Shown piece after piece: positions 1 through 10,655 of a stretch of DNA of 64,000 nt (positions are counted from its first letter, which is position 1; every line of letters begins with the position of its first letter). This stretch comes from Schistosoma haematobium (lineage: Eukaryota > Platyhelminthes > Trematoda > Strigeidida > Schistosomatidae): the NCBI RefSeq assembly GCF_000699445.3, contig NC_067202.1, forward strand, positions 4,061,458 to 4,125,457, in the 5' to 3' direction. A program made the translations under genes and the position numbers. The notes below the pieces were generated by a model that worked only from the letters and a program-made list of their open reading frames with translations, ran no database searches and was not told the DNA's origin.

Positions 1-660
1 AGACTGCATAAAATTTTCTATTGATGGATAATTTACATCTTCGTTTCAACATGAGACTATTTGAGTTACCGCTAAATACTGAAGTAATATAGACTCTCTT
101 TTTGGGTGCCAAAACGTCGTAAGTCTGTTCATATTACTACCTTTATCTGGTTTATATACTTCAACGAATAACCGTTACTCATCAGTGCTCAAGTTACGAG
201 CTTTGCGTCTTCCTCAATAGCGTCGCTAGGGCAAATAAGATTGGTCTTATTGAATAAGTCATTCATTATTCCACGTTTGTACTGAACTGAACAGTGACTA
301 TGGGAACTAAGGTGTTTCCCTGTCCATATAGACTTTCTGTATACGGAAGGTTTGATGAAATCATCGTCTCTTCTACTAGTCAGTGTGTCTAGAAAGGATA
401 ACTGGTTGTTCGTCTCTTTTGTAAGTGAAATGTACTTATGATGTGTGTTGATTTCTCTTAACAAGCAATTCACCTCTTCACGTTTATCATCTATGACTAT
501 GATGTCATCCACGTACCCTTCATACAAACACATCTTTTGAATTGAGTCTTCACCTAGGTTTTCCTTCTATGCCATAAATACATCAGCCAGGAACGGTCCT
601 AAAGGACTACCCTTAGCTATGCCATCAATCTGTCATAAATGCTCCTCTTTGAAAGTAGAT
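1..660 (-). pseudogene. Penelope-like element reverse transcriptase remnant
   Basis: Reading the minus strand, a 114-codon frame (533-189) begins just before GYVDDIIVI, which has the YVDD catalytic box. It continues with LSFLDTLTSRR, then VYRKSIWTGKHLSSHSH and YKRGIMNDLF, the arrangement seen after the YxDD box in Penelope-like reverse transcriptases. Upstream on the same strand (about 650-540) another piece reads DGIAKGSPLGPFLADVF, the preceding RT motif, but stop codons (for example before QIDG) and frame breaks interrupt it. More decayed coding sequence runs to the left edge. It is a dead fragment whose 3' part lies outside the window. The GIY-YIG endonuclease domain typical of these elements is not visible. 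Confidence 0.75.
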
Positions 661-794
661 TTCACATTGCCAGTATATAATAATCATAATAATAATACTA
701 GTGATAATAATATTAGCAATAATTATTTATGAGTTTTAACAGGAAATGGTAATAGGTTATTTCATGAAATATAGTCACATAAAATATCTATTGC
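661..794. other. AT-rich spacer, no gene seen
   Basis: Short ATA/AAT-rich stretch between the Penelope-like remnant and the first R478 repeat. No feature seen. Confidence 0.6.
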
Positions 795-1190
795 CCCCCA
801 AATGCCCTGGTACGGCCGAGAGGGAAGAGTCAGCTCTACCTCTTGAAATTCTCTCACATGACCACCCGTATACAGCCACTACCAGGGAAGTCCTGCTCAC
901 TACTTTTTCGCGGCGTTGTTGTTTGCAAAATTGAGAGGACAAAAAGCGAATGTCCGACGCTTTAACCAGGCTAATGGATATGGAGGATCCGCCTAGGGGA
1001 GTTGGAAAACCCTGATTCAGAACCAATGGTGCATTTGGGCTACAAGATCCTGAGGGAACAAGCGGTGTATGAACTAATTCTCGGTCACCGGGCAGTATCA
1101 TAGCCCACACACAAACCAAGTGACTTGTGTGGCGCATATGTATTCAGTGCCCCTTTGCACTAATATTTGTGTTCAAATAAATAAATAAAT
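795..1190 (+). mobile_element. R478 interspersed repeat, internally deleted copy
   Basis: Matches the R478 family (see 6511-6988) from its CCCCAAATGCCCTGG start to its AAATAAATAAATAAAT tail. It keeps a block of about 45 bp (GGATATGGAGGATCCGCC and what follows) that the 11 kb, 29 kb and 33 kb copies lack but the 42 kb copy has, so there are two subfamilies. It has lost about 100 bp between the GGTCACC and GGGCAGTATC segments. Frames on both strands here are broken and are not genes. Confidence 0.8.
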
Positions 1191-4100
1191 TCTAAAAGAT
1201 TCATTTTTAAATAAACTGTTTACTTTAAAGAAGAAGATTGTCCCAGTTTTTATATTAATGTCCATTAGGTAATTAATTAATTTTTCCAAAGATTACTTAC
1301 AAAATTGGCATCAGATAGGGCTTAACACTCTTGTCAACCATTTTGCAAGATTATGTGTTGTTGATCATATTGATAGAATTGGACGTAAGGGGTTATTGGG
1401 TTTGTGAGTCTTTGGTAGTCCTCATAAATTAGGATACACCGAACCTATAAGTTTTAATGAATTAAATTCATCTTTGTTAATAGCATTCATGCTAAGTATT
1501 TTCATTAGATTCGAGTTGGAATTACTTTTCACATTGTATGCTTTGTTATTGTCTTTGTTTTCGCTTGTCTTTTAATTTGTCTAGTTGACCTTTTGTTCCC
1601 CATATTTAGTGTCTTAACAAATTTGTGTGTGATTAGATTGTTCGAGATGTACTGCGCAAATATACCACATAATTCTGATAGCTTTTAATTCCTCTTAAAA
1701 GTGTACATTTAAGAGAAAACATCGCCATATATACCAAACACTTTGTAGCGTCATTCAAACACTCACGGATCTAAAACTGACGGTTAATGGAGGTACATTG
1801 GTTTAGTGGTAAGGGCGCTTGGTTTTGAGTTGTTGGTTTATTGGTCCGAGTTCCATTTCATCAGATTCAGTTTGAGCAATCAGGCAATATCTTTATTTAT
1901 CACACTAATCGTGTGGCACAAAGCTTGGTTATAAACCCGCATTTTGTGATTTCCATCAACTTGATGGCTATTAGTCATTCATATTTGATAGTAAAAGTGA
2001 CCAACCACGGACCAAATACTTAGTGATTAGTTGTTCAAATGTGAGATTTAATGTTGAAAATGACGATTTGTCACTTAAAACGATAGCAGTAACGCTTATT
2101 CTTTAAAACGTCAACACATGATCATTATAAGCATTAATTATTAGAAAATCGGATAATAATATCTCTAATGGTCTTACTGTATCGGAAATCAGATGTCAGA
2201 ACACAAAACGCAATGGTCAGCCAACTAGTTCGCCGGGCTCTACGTTTTAAGATGAAACCATCGTTTTGCATTCTAACGTATTGCCTTACTAAAACACATT
2301 TGGTTGAATTTGATTTATGGTAAGTCACATGCGCCTCATGTTAGTGTAAATTGACAAACCACTAAGTTATGGATTGTCAAGATATGATTTATCAGCATAC
2401 AAATCGAAAGACTACAATTTATTAATTTTCAGCTGCAATTAGTTTTACTTTTCTGCCACTAGATTTTTAGCATATCTTGCTTACTTCTCTCAGTTCACTT
2501 TTACTTTTACTCTTTAATGAAATGACTGAACTCAAGGGATTTATAAGCTAAAATCTTGAGAATATGAATTCAGGTAAATGACAATGTAGAATTTTTATTA
2601 ACTGTTTTTTGATCATCTGAATCTTGAAAGTTTAGTTACTCTGAAATAATTGGTTTCTTGTCGAATCATGTCCTTTTACTTGTTAACCTTAATATTTTCC
2701 TTGTTATTCCAGTGCAATGCTACAATGTTGCCAAATAATGGCTCCATTCAAAACTGAACTATTGATTTTAGTCCCTGATTGAACTGATACCAGAAAACAA
2801 GACACCCAATTGTCCAGCAGATTAGATTTTTTTTTCTTTTAATAAAACAGCATGCTGATATACAAAATATTGGACATATAAATAAACATGATTAAAAATC
2901 AACGAACAAATGTGATTGGAAAATCTAACAACTTTAGGTCACTTAGTATCTAATTAAATTACTGCTTAAGTATTGCATTGTCATTTCAATACTAATCTAT
3001 AGATTGTAATTATCTCAATAATCTTTACAATGTACTTTTCATCTGTTGCTTTCTCTGTTTATTCCAACAGTCAATTTATTTCATAGACTGTTTTCATTTC
3101 CCCTAGTGCTAACTCTAGCAGTATAAGAGAACGGTTATGATTGGGGAGTGACCAAGAAATCTAATGCTAATACTTAATCGTTTATGAATGAACTTGCTGT
3201 TTTGACACTATATTTATACCTCTTTAATGATGTTACAACTTTATTTTGTTGATATGAACAGTTGGTTATTTTTATGACTGATTGATTGGCAGATGTTTTT
3301 TGTTGTCGTAAAACAACTTTTGGATTTTCTCTTCTTTTTTTATACACAAATATAAACAATTAATTGGTAAAACATGTATATATCTGAACAAGAAAGAATA
3401 AATACTAAGTTTTTAAGTTCTAAAAAAAGTTGTTTCTAAGTGTTTTACAGTAAAATATAATTGATAATCATCAGTTAGACACTTGACTAATTACATATAA
3501 AACAGGTGTGTGTAAGTGTATGTATTCACTGAAGAATATCGGTCTTCAATTTAAAAAATTACTTTTTGTTCCCTCTTGTATTAGTCTGGAATTAATAAAA
3601 TAGATGTAAAAATATGTTAGTAGGTGCGAAATATCTCGTTAGAGTCAGTACGATTATCATAGCTAATAATTGTAGACATTGACTGATATAGTTTAGAATC
3701 GGTCACAATCGGGCAGATCTATCCACCATAACTCATTCATGCCCAATGTGTTTTACTACTAATAGTGCTTTGACATTTATCTAAATAATTTATCTTATTG
3801 TGTTGATATGGTGAGGTGACTTGATCCAATGTAGGTAGTTGCTAGGTTGTACGTTGCTTGTAATTGATTGATGAAAAGACGAATATGTTATCGTTATCTT
3901 ATACATAGAAGAAAAATCTTACCCTACGATTTACTTCCTAATTATTTTTAAGAATTTTTAGAATTTAAACACTACCATGCAATGCGTACAGTTTGACATT
4001 ATTTTACAATCATTAAAAGTAACCTATCATCATTACTCACCAAATAACTAATTGTTAAGAATTGTTTATTAGTTTCATTTTAACGTGTAGTAAACACTTC

Positions 4101-4224
4101 ACAAGTGAGTCTGTCAAGAAATGTAACAGAGGAATCTGCACTGTGCATTTCAAGCTTCTCTTTGACTAACTTTGGTTAGACAACCATTAAAAACGAGTAA
4201 GTACTAGTTAACTACTTCATTATG
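1191..4224. other. AT-rich non-coding DNA, mostly unassigned
   Basis: No credible gene. Around 1795-1860 a tRNA-like fragment (TGGTTTAGTGGTAAGGGCGC, then GGTCCGAGTTCC) resembles the A and B boxes of the tRNA-derived repeats found elsewhere. A segment at about 1540-1700 is a diverged relative of 16530-16720 (shared end ACCACATA-TTCTGATA). The rest shows only AT-rich low-complexity sequence. Confidence 0.5.
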
Positions 4225-4410
4225 TCACGGGACTCCTTTACAGTACACATCCACGATAGGATTAGCTTGAGGACCGCCAAACATCAAAACGAGCCCTTAA
4301 CCTTGCACCGGACACAGGTGAACTCTCCTGTTTACAGCTTTTCACTAGAGCTTCAGTAATTTCGTTTCAAAGTTAGTCACTAGTAGGCACATATTAATTA
4401 CTACTACGTG
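4225..4410 (-). repeat. Decayed HHR-2 repeat, 5' portion
   Basis: Minus-strand remnant of the 396-bp hammerhead repeat HHR-2 (reference copy 15156-15567). CACATCCACGATAGGATT, the paired segments around CTTTTCACTAGAGCTTCAG and GTCACTAGTAGGCACAT match the tRNA-like and 5' parts of that monomer. The hammerhead core is not preserved. Confidence 0.5.
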
Positions 4411-4984
4411 TTGTTTTGGGATTGATCGATTTAAATGTTCACATCATAAACTACTCTCTGTCAATCATTATAGATAGTAGCATTTTTCTTTTCATTCCTT
4501 TTCATCTCATTATTAATGCTTGTCTACTGTTTTTTTCCTCTTAATTGTATTTTATTAGTTAATTTCCTTAAATATAAGTTCCTTTATTGATTAATCGTTG
4601 TGCGCCCACACACACACACACACACGCATACAAGCATATTCAATCCATTTTATAACATTTATCCAACTTGTTATCTTGTCCATAAATATGTATTTATCCC
4701 ATAGAGTTCTTTTAGTTAATTCAAAATACTAACTATAAAAATGAACAGAATAAAATTTGCATAGAAATGAATGAACTGGTTTGGTAATTTGATTATTTCA
4801 CTTCTTCTAATGTATATATATGGGATAATTGATTCTCTTTTTCACTTATTCTCTTATTTATTTATTTATTTGTTTATTTCACATAAGTGATAAAATATAA
4901 TAAAGAATGAATTATATGTATAACCAATTCCTTTTTTTTACTATTTCAACTTGTATTAATTTAAATGAACACATTATTTGTTTA

Positions 4985-5035
4985 CTCTGAAGAAGTAACT
5001 TAAATGAAGTCACGAAACATCAGAAATACAATTTT
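4985..5035 (+). ncRNA. Hammerhead-like motif of Penelope type, probably decayed
   Basis: CTGAAGA is followed by a stem-loop (GTAACTT...GAAGTCAC, one A-C mismatch), then GAAA and an ATC triplet four bases later. That gives the three conserved pieces of a hammerhead core in order, with almost no stem III. This form is reported for Penelope-like elements. Stem I pairing is weak here, so activity is doubtful. Confidence 0.4.
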
Positions 5036-5280
5036 TCTTTCCTACTCATTAAAATATAACAAATAATTTTATATATTCTGTTATTAAATCTTTATCCAAT
5101 GCTTAAATGATTTGAAACTATTTCAATCTAACATTGATATTGATATCTATAGGTATATCATTGTTTACTTATCTTTTGCATAATGTGATATGATCTAATT
5201 TTTACTATAGAAATGACTGAAAACACGGATAAATTAATTAGGAATTAATTTTTGTTTTATTGATGGATGTTTTCAACTTC

Positions 5281-5610
5281 CGAGTACTACTACTTATACT
5301 ATTATTATTACTATCATTATTATTGCTGTTGTTATTATCGCTATCATTATTATTATTATTACTAATATTATTATTAACGCTATCATTACCATTATTATTA
5401 CCATCACTATTATCATTGCCATTATTATTAATACTATCATTACTATTATTACTTATTATTACTATTATTATTATTACAATTATTATTACTACTACCATTA
5501 TTATTATTACCACCATCATTATTATTACCGTTATCATTAATATTATTATTATTACTACTATCACCATTATTATTATTTATCACTATTATTATTATTATTA
5601 TTACTTGACA
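5281..5610. repeat. Imperfect ATT/ATC trinucleotide array
   Basis: About 330 bp of mixed TTA, ATC and ACT triplets. It creates long open frames on both strands, rich in Leu/Ile on + and Asn/Ser/Ile on -, which are artefacts of the repeat. Confidence 0.9.
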
Positions 5611-6059
5611 CGCAATATTGTCTTAGTTAGAAATTACACAATTACACAGAGAATAATTTGTTAACATAATTTAATGTTTAAGTTTTACTTGTATGTGTGT
5701 GTGTGTGTAAAACTTTCAAACTACTAATTCACTTGATATAATAATTGAGAGGTAATTAAAAGTTGATTAGAAGAAGATAAAGAATATAAAGAACTTTAAA
5801 TGTATGATAATAAATAAATGAAACGTAGGATTAATACAGATTTTTTAAAAAAGAGATATTAAAGCTTCATAACTTCAAGCTTCCATGTATTGCGTATACA
5901 GAACCATCGGTTATCTCAGTGTAGAATGTTTACACGTGTTGGAGTAGGTTGAATTCAAGTTAGAAGTAGTCATACAAATACTTTACATTTAGGCATTGAT
6001 AGTTGGACTAAGGCTTGTAAGTAATTTCGAGCTTGATTGGGTTGCGCGCTATTTTGATG

Positions 6060-6372
6060 ATCAATGGCAGGTAACCTTGAACATAGTAGCTCAGAAAAAA
6101 TATTAATAGCATAAATATGTTCACTCTTTATCGTCCTTTAGATTTTGAGTTTCAAAATCATCTTATAATTCTTTCTGCAAATTTATTGTTCTTTCTGGAA
6201 TTATACAATCTATGCCTAATGTTTTCTACTACCATTAATACTGTTGCCGTTCCTCCTTCTCCAAGTACTATAAGATTTATCTTGACAATTTCACCTTACG
6301 ATGGTGATAATGTGAGACAATTCAAAATGATATGCCAGGTTCTACACTGTTTATGACTAACTGATCGACTAA
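6060..6372 (+). mobile_element. LINE-B 3' end (C-terminal RT remnant plus 3' UTR)
   Basis: The start, TGGCAGGTAACCTTGAACAT, decodes to a degraded form of the W-E-T-L-x-D-M-A-Q motif that ends the polyprotein of LINE-B, the second LINE family here (best copy 31815-32142). Then come the shared 3' UTR block TTCACTCTTTATCGTCC, a conserved TTCTACTACCAT segment and a degenerate GGCAACT...GGTTCTAC...GACTAACTGA end. 5'-truncated and inactive. Confidence 0.6.
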
Positions 6373-6510
6373 ATGAGACGATCTCAGTTTACTTATGTTA
6401 TTCCTGTTTGATTGTTTGTATAGAAGAGTTCACATAACATTTTAGTATCATATCAGTCAGCATACTTCTATGAATACCAACTCAGAAGTGTATGATTATA
6501 TATATATGGT

Positions 6511-6988
6511 ATTTATTTATTTATTTTAACACATAGATATTGGTACAAGGAGGCACCAAATACATATGCGCCACACAAATCTCAGTCGATACGTGTGGGG
6601 GCTGTGATATTGCCCGGGTGCCCAAACCGAACCACGTGGTTTTCCTAGGGGGCCACACCCCGAGCCTTTGACCTAAGGGTCTGACCCACAAGGCAGTGGA
6701 GCATCGTAAGGAGATGCAGTCCCATGGTAGCCGATGACCAACGATTGGTTCATATGCCATTTGTTCCCTCAGGATACTGGAGCCCATGTGGACCATTGGT
6801 TTGGAATCTGGTTAAAGCTCCGGACATTCGCTTTTCGTCCTCTCATTTTCGTAAACAACACCCGTGGTGCGAGAAGGCAGTGAGTAGGACTTCCCTGTCA
6901 GAGGCTATATACGCGTGGCTGAGTGAGAGCATTTCTAGAGGGAGAGCGGACTCTCCCCACTCTCGGCCGTACCAGGGCATTTGGGGGC
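6511..6988 (-). mobile_element. R478 repeat, full-length copy with 11-bp target duplication
   Basis: ATATATATGGT occurs directly on each side (6500-6510 and 6989-6999), so the inserted unit is 478 bp. In its own sense (minus) it starts CCCCCAAATGCCCTGG and ends in an AAATAAATAAAT tail after CACATAGATATTGG (plus-strand reading). The GC-rich body contrasts sharply with its surroundings. I see no tRNA B box and no domain in its frames. Frames of 90-100 codons occur on both strands of several copies but with no recognisable protein. The short fixed length, A-rich tail, target duplication and 5'-truncated relatives suggest a SINE or other short retroposon. Confidence 0.8.
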
Positions 6989-7122
6989 ATATATATGGTT
7001 AGTATATTGTATCTGTATTATAGTTCAATTATTACTCCCTCCAGTTACAAATTGATAGTAATGATTCATTAAACTGTTTTTTTCTCATTTATTCCGTTTT
7101 GAAAAAAATAGATTTCGCTGAA
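6989..7122 (+). promoter_or_regulatory. Presumed 5' flank / 5' UTR of the ADAM-like gene
   Basis: Only about 134 bp of AT-rich sequence separate the R478 insertion from the chosen start codon. TATATGGTTAGTATATTGTA holds possible TATA-like strings. No transcription start can be fixed from sequence. AAAAAATAG just before the start region could instead be a splice acceptor, in which case an upstream untranslated exon would exist. Confidence 0.3.
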
Positions 7123-7447
7123 ATGCTAATCAGTTCAAGTCAACATTTCATCAATATCTATACATTATTACTATCCTTGTTCATTTTCTTCATTCACTAC
7201 AAATATTCGTTTCATAATGTAAATGCCGAGAATTTGAAACCGACACCATCAGCACATCAACACTATGTTAATTTCATACAAAAACAACAAGACAATAAAG
7301 ATATTGACTCATTATCAGATAATCATTATGTCGATAGGTCAAATTTACCACAAACAATTAATAATAATAATAATAATAATAATATGGATAATTTCAAATC
7401 ATGTATATGCTTCAAATGGCCAAGTTGTCTTAGCAATTGTACAAATG
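7123..7447 (+). CDS. ADAM-like metalloprotease, exon 1 (signal peptide)
   Basis: First coding exon, codons 1-108 plus one base. The in-frame ATG at 7123 was chosen because it places a hydrophobic core (TLLLSLFIFF, residues about 15-24) and a plausible cleavage site after NVNA (about residue 36) at the N-terminus, as expected for a secreted or membrane protease. Then come a polar linker with an eight-residue Asn run from an AAT repeat, and a small Cys cluster (CICFKWPSCLSNC, about residues 93-105). The exon ends at ACAAATG with donor GTAAGT at 7448, phase 1. The left-over G plus AT of exon 2 makes an Asp codon, so the join is in frame. Homology of this exon itself is weak; it is tied to the gene by phase and signal peptide, not by domain match. 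Confidence 0.65.
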
Positions 7448-7484
7448 GTAAGTATTAATTTAACTACGTTTTTCTTATAACTAG

Positions 7485-7930
7485 AAATAGATAGTGGCTA
7501 ACCACATAATTCAGAACGCCTGTTTCGTCATCTGAATGTACCCGCACCAGAGTTGATGTCCATTCCGTGACTCTAACCTATTAACGTTCGCTTCAAACCC
7601 TACCACGTTATCTACTTAGCTACTAGGTCCATATAGCCACTGGCTTATGCATTTAGGGGGAAATGTACTTCATTTATATTAGTTGCTTGGATCTTCCTAT
7701 TGATGTTAAGGACTGAAATTCATCAGTCTCTCTTGAAGCAGACGATACTGAGTTTGAGTTCTAGACTGAACACCAAGTCTGCTAGCCATATTTAATCTAT
7801 TCTATATCGACTTGTGTCATAAAGACAATTCGCATACGATGCACTCATACCAAAGAGATTGGTCCATTACAGTCCTAAACATCAATGGAGAGATTCAAAC
7901 AACTAATACAAGTCGATTACATTTATCTTT
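7485..7930. repeat. Decayed Smα-like (HHR-1) repeat in inverted arrangement
   Basis: The left part, read on the minus strand, matches HHR-1: GATAGTGGCTA, then CAGAACGCCTGTTTCGTC, then GAGTTGATGTCCATTC, then a tRNA-like block with reverse B and A boxes. The upstream block GTTGCTTGGATCTTCC...CAGTCTCTC follows at about 7678-7735. The same block recurs inverted at about 7848-7905 (CAGTCCTAAACATCAATGG), so the locus is a damaged foldback. Stem II and CTGACGA of the hammerhead are deleted, so it is not a ribozyme. Confidence 0.55.
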
Positions 7931-8365
7931 TATGCTTTTATTGGTTTTATACTGTAAGATTTACTTAATAATCTTTCCGGTAATCATTAAACAAAACCTT
8001 AATAATAAATAATTCCAGTGTTTCAGTCGACAGTCTAGCTCAAGCTTTTTCAAAGAGAAATAACCCAAGCATCAAAATTATGAAAAATTTAAAACAAGGA
8101 TTGAAAATCAGTGTAATGGTTAATTGTGAATGAGTCTCAATAACAACTATTCAATGTTTTTCTCCAAGATTTGAATTTTATTCCAAAATAGGAAAAAAAG
8201 CATTTGAGCGTCAAATTCTTCATGACAGTTTCTTCCCCTGGAATTTCAATTTATTCATTAAACTATTTTACGCATTAATATATAATGCTAATTAAGTAAT
8301 TATACTGATAAAAGGCGAAAGATTTATCCGCAGATGAGGAGACATTAAAGTTATTATAAACCTTG

Positions 8366-8522
8366 AATAACATCTTCAAACCCTAATCTTTCCAATTACT
8401 GCTTATGCTTTTACTATCTCTACTGCTACAGGATATGAATCGACAATTGTGCAAATATGGTATGGCAACTCGAACTGATGTACGTACGTACGAAGTTCTA
8501 CGTGGTTGCTGACTGACTGATA
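8366..8522 (+). mobile_element. LINE-B 3' end, truncated
   Basis: Shares ATCTTCAAACCCTAATCTTT, then GGATATGAATCGACAA, GGCAACTCGAACTGATGTAC, GTACGTACGAAGTTCTACG and a GACTGACTGA tail with 9886-10036 and 31965-32142. Only the 3' UTR remains. Confidence 0.7.
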
Positions 8523-8545
8523 CTAATAAAAGCTTATATTATTTC

Positions 8546-8688
8546 AATAGTTGAGATCATGAGTCAATCGAAGCTAGACCACCATAGAAAACCTAGAAGC
8601 ACTGGACGGCCGTTTCGTCCTATTGTGGGACTCCTCAGCAGATTTTCTATGGTGGTCTAGCTTCAATTGACTCATGATCTCAACTATT
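8546..8688. repeat. HHR-2 foldback: 46-bp inverted arms around an antisense hammerhead
   Basis: Arms 8546-8591 and 8643-8688 are reverse complements with one mismatch. Both are the 3' segment of HHR-2 (GTTGAGATCATGAGTCAA and its complement). The 51-bp loop holds a hammerhead on the minus strand. Downstream, AATCTCCACAAAACCCCTTC continues into the start of the next HHR-2 unit. Confidence 0.85.
8599..8641 (-). ncRNA. Hammerhead ribozyme motif, HHR-2 family (stem I shortened)
   Basis: On the minus strand: CTGAGGA, a GTCC/GGAC stem II, GAAA, the palindromic stem III segment ACGGCCGT, then the GTC cleavage triplet. All core positions are intact. Stem I keeps only CTG/CAG because the foldback junction replaced the rest of its 5' strand, so cleavage is likely weakened. 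Confidence 0.7.
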
Positions 8689-9356
8689 AAAATTACTACA
8701 ATCTCCACAAAACCCCTTCTGATGCTTATGTTATTATTTATTTTATAATATGTAAAAAAACATCATCATTTAGAACTGTTTCCATTTCATAATTATTACG
8801 TAATTAATAGTAGTAACATTCAAAGAAAATTTCGATGAGACACAACGTCATGTTTATTGTGATATTTCAAAGTATTGAATTTCATTCAATCCATTAATCA
8901 GTTATAGAAAACAAAGAAAAGAAGTTTCAGATTAGAGTTGAACAAGTGTTGATCAATTTTTTTGTTGTTGTTGAACATATATTACTCATCCTTGTTACTA
9001 GATACTAAATGTAAGTCTGATTTTTTTTCGCCAATATTTATTATTCTAGGGTAAAGGTAAGAATATACGCTCATGTAATGCAATCAACAACGAAGCCTTA
9101 ATTGTATTAACCTTGACTTCAATTAATACATAACTTGAGATTAATGTTTTCCAAATTTTGATTGCATTAACTTTAACTGAAAACTATTATCATTTGCCGT
9201 CAGTCCCTTATAAAGTTTAGCGTTTCCACTAAATTGTGTGCTTAAGGTCTCATTCTTAAAACTCTATGAAAAACAAAGAAAATTTATTATATTCTTTTAA
9301 GCAATTTTCAACTTCTGTAATGAGATCAAGTTTTCTTAATCAGATGTAAATCAGGA

Positions 9357-9590
9357 AAGTCTATAATTATGGACGAACAAATTAGGGTCTTGGAGTTTGG
9401 CATGAAATTCCTCTACTCAGTTGGTTAAATACCATTTTTGCATTATAGCTTGTGTCAATTCATCATGAAAATATTATATCTAATTCTTCACACCAATCTA
9501 TAATCGTCTTATTTAACCCTAGTAAGTATGGAGATATTCCAAGTTTATTTTAGCGTTGTTCAAAGGTCGTCCCTAAATTGTACTCTCACC
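9357..9590. mobile_element. MITE-like element, copy 1
   Basis: Imperfect terminal inverted repeats: AGTCTATAATTATGGACGAAC at the left, GGTCGTCCCTAAATTGTACT plus CTCAC at the right. No coding capacity, about 235 bp. The interior matches the copies at 12779, 55280 and 56282 (GGTCTTGGAGTTTGGCATGAAATTC region). The family of DNA transposon cannot be named from the ends. Confidence 0.6.
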
Positions 9591-9885
9591 GTGAATTATT
9601 TATTACTACTGTCGAATTATTTCTTGTACCTTCATCAATGACTGTTTGATTGTGTGTTAAAGTGAAGTTTTCAACTAAATCTCTACTTTGTTGTTTGTTG
9701 AAAATTAAAATCATTCATTGTTTGATAAGACGTTTGTTTGTCCGTATACAAGTTAGTAGTATATTATCAGAATACAATGAAATTTGTAAAATAAACCTAT
9801 ACAAAGTAATTTCAAACTATTAACTCATTTATATTCTAGAACACAGACACACATTCAGATGCCCCACAATCGTAGTATTTATTCC

Positions 9886-10036
9886 TTGAATAACATCTTC
9901 AAGCCCTAATGTTTCCGATTACTGCTTATACTCTACTACGGGATTTGAGTCGACAACTGCATCTCTGTGCTAATGTGGTGTGGCAACTTGAACTGATGTA
10001 CGTACGTACTAAGTTCTACGTTGTTACTGACTGAAC
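9886..10036 (+). mobile_element. LINE-B 3' end, truncated
   Basis: Same 3' UTR segment as 8366-8522, including GGATTTGAGTCGACAACTGC, GTGTGGCAACTTGAACTG and a GACTGA end. It begins at nearly the same internal position as the 8.4 kb copy. Confidence 0.7.
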
Positions 10037-10539
10037 TAATTTATATTATCTTATCCAATAACCAAATGAATTGTAATAACAAAAAAATGGCAGATATTTG
10101 CATTACATCAATCTTATCTTTCAAAATGGTCACCATTTGTGACAATAAAGTTAGTTAGTTAGTCCATCTCTATTTTCCATTATTTACAGTAACCTATAAA
10201 AGTCTTCAAAAGTTCTACTATCTAGTTAACTTTTCATTTCATAATTTCCTTAAAATCTAAAGTATGTTTTACTAAAATTGTGTGTAAAAGGGCTTTTTCC
10301 CACAATACTCACTGAAAACTATTTGATTCACTTTGAAAAGTTTTTGTTCTATGAATTTCTTCAATGTTTTTCCCAAGTTTCACTTTTCATTTATTGATTG
10401 AGTAGAACATGTGTATGGGATATCAATGTTATATTTTTTCTTAAGTTACTATGGTGGTTATTCCGTTTTTGGTAGTTGTTCATAGCGATGAATTCTGTCT
10501 GTCGATTTTGTCATTATCATTGCTGTTATATTATTTAGA

Positions 10540-10655
10540 TTCTTTCACTAGCGATCTTGATAGTTTCATCTCATAGTATCACGATAGGTTATGGCAACTG
10601 TCGGGCCAATGTACTTCCGCTCGAAGCTCCCTTTTTATGACTGACTATTCTATGC
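10540..10655 (+). mobile_element. LINE-B 3' end, strongly decayed
   Basis: Recognised by GGTTATGGCAACTGTCGGGC, CGAAGCTCC and a TGACTGACTA end in the family order. Confidence 0.4.

Noticed and set aside
5238..5664. Long Leu/Ile-rich and Asn/Ser-rich frames on both strands
   Set aside because: They arise from an ATT/ATC trinucleotide array and have no gene-like composition.
7099..7122. Upstream TTG start for the ADAM-like exon 1
   Set aside because: The ATG at 7123 is the first ATG in frame and gives a normal signal peptide. Non-ATG initiation is not needed.
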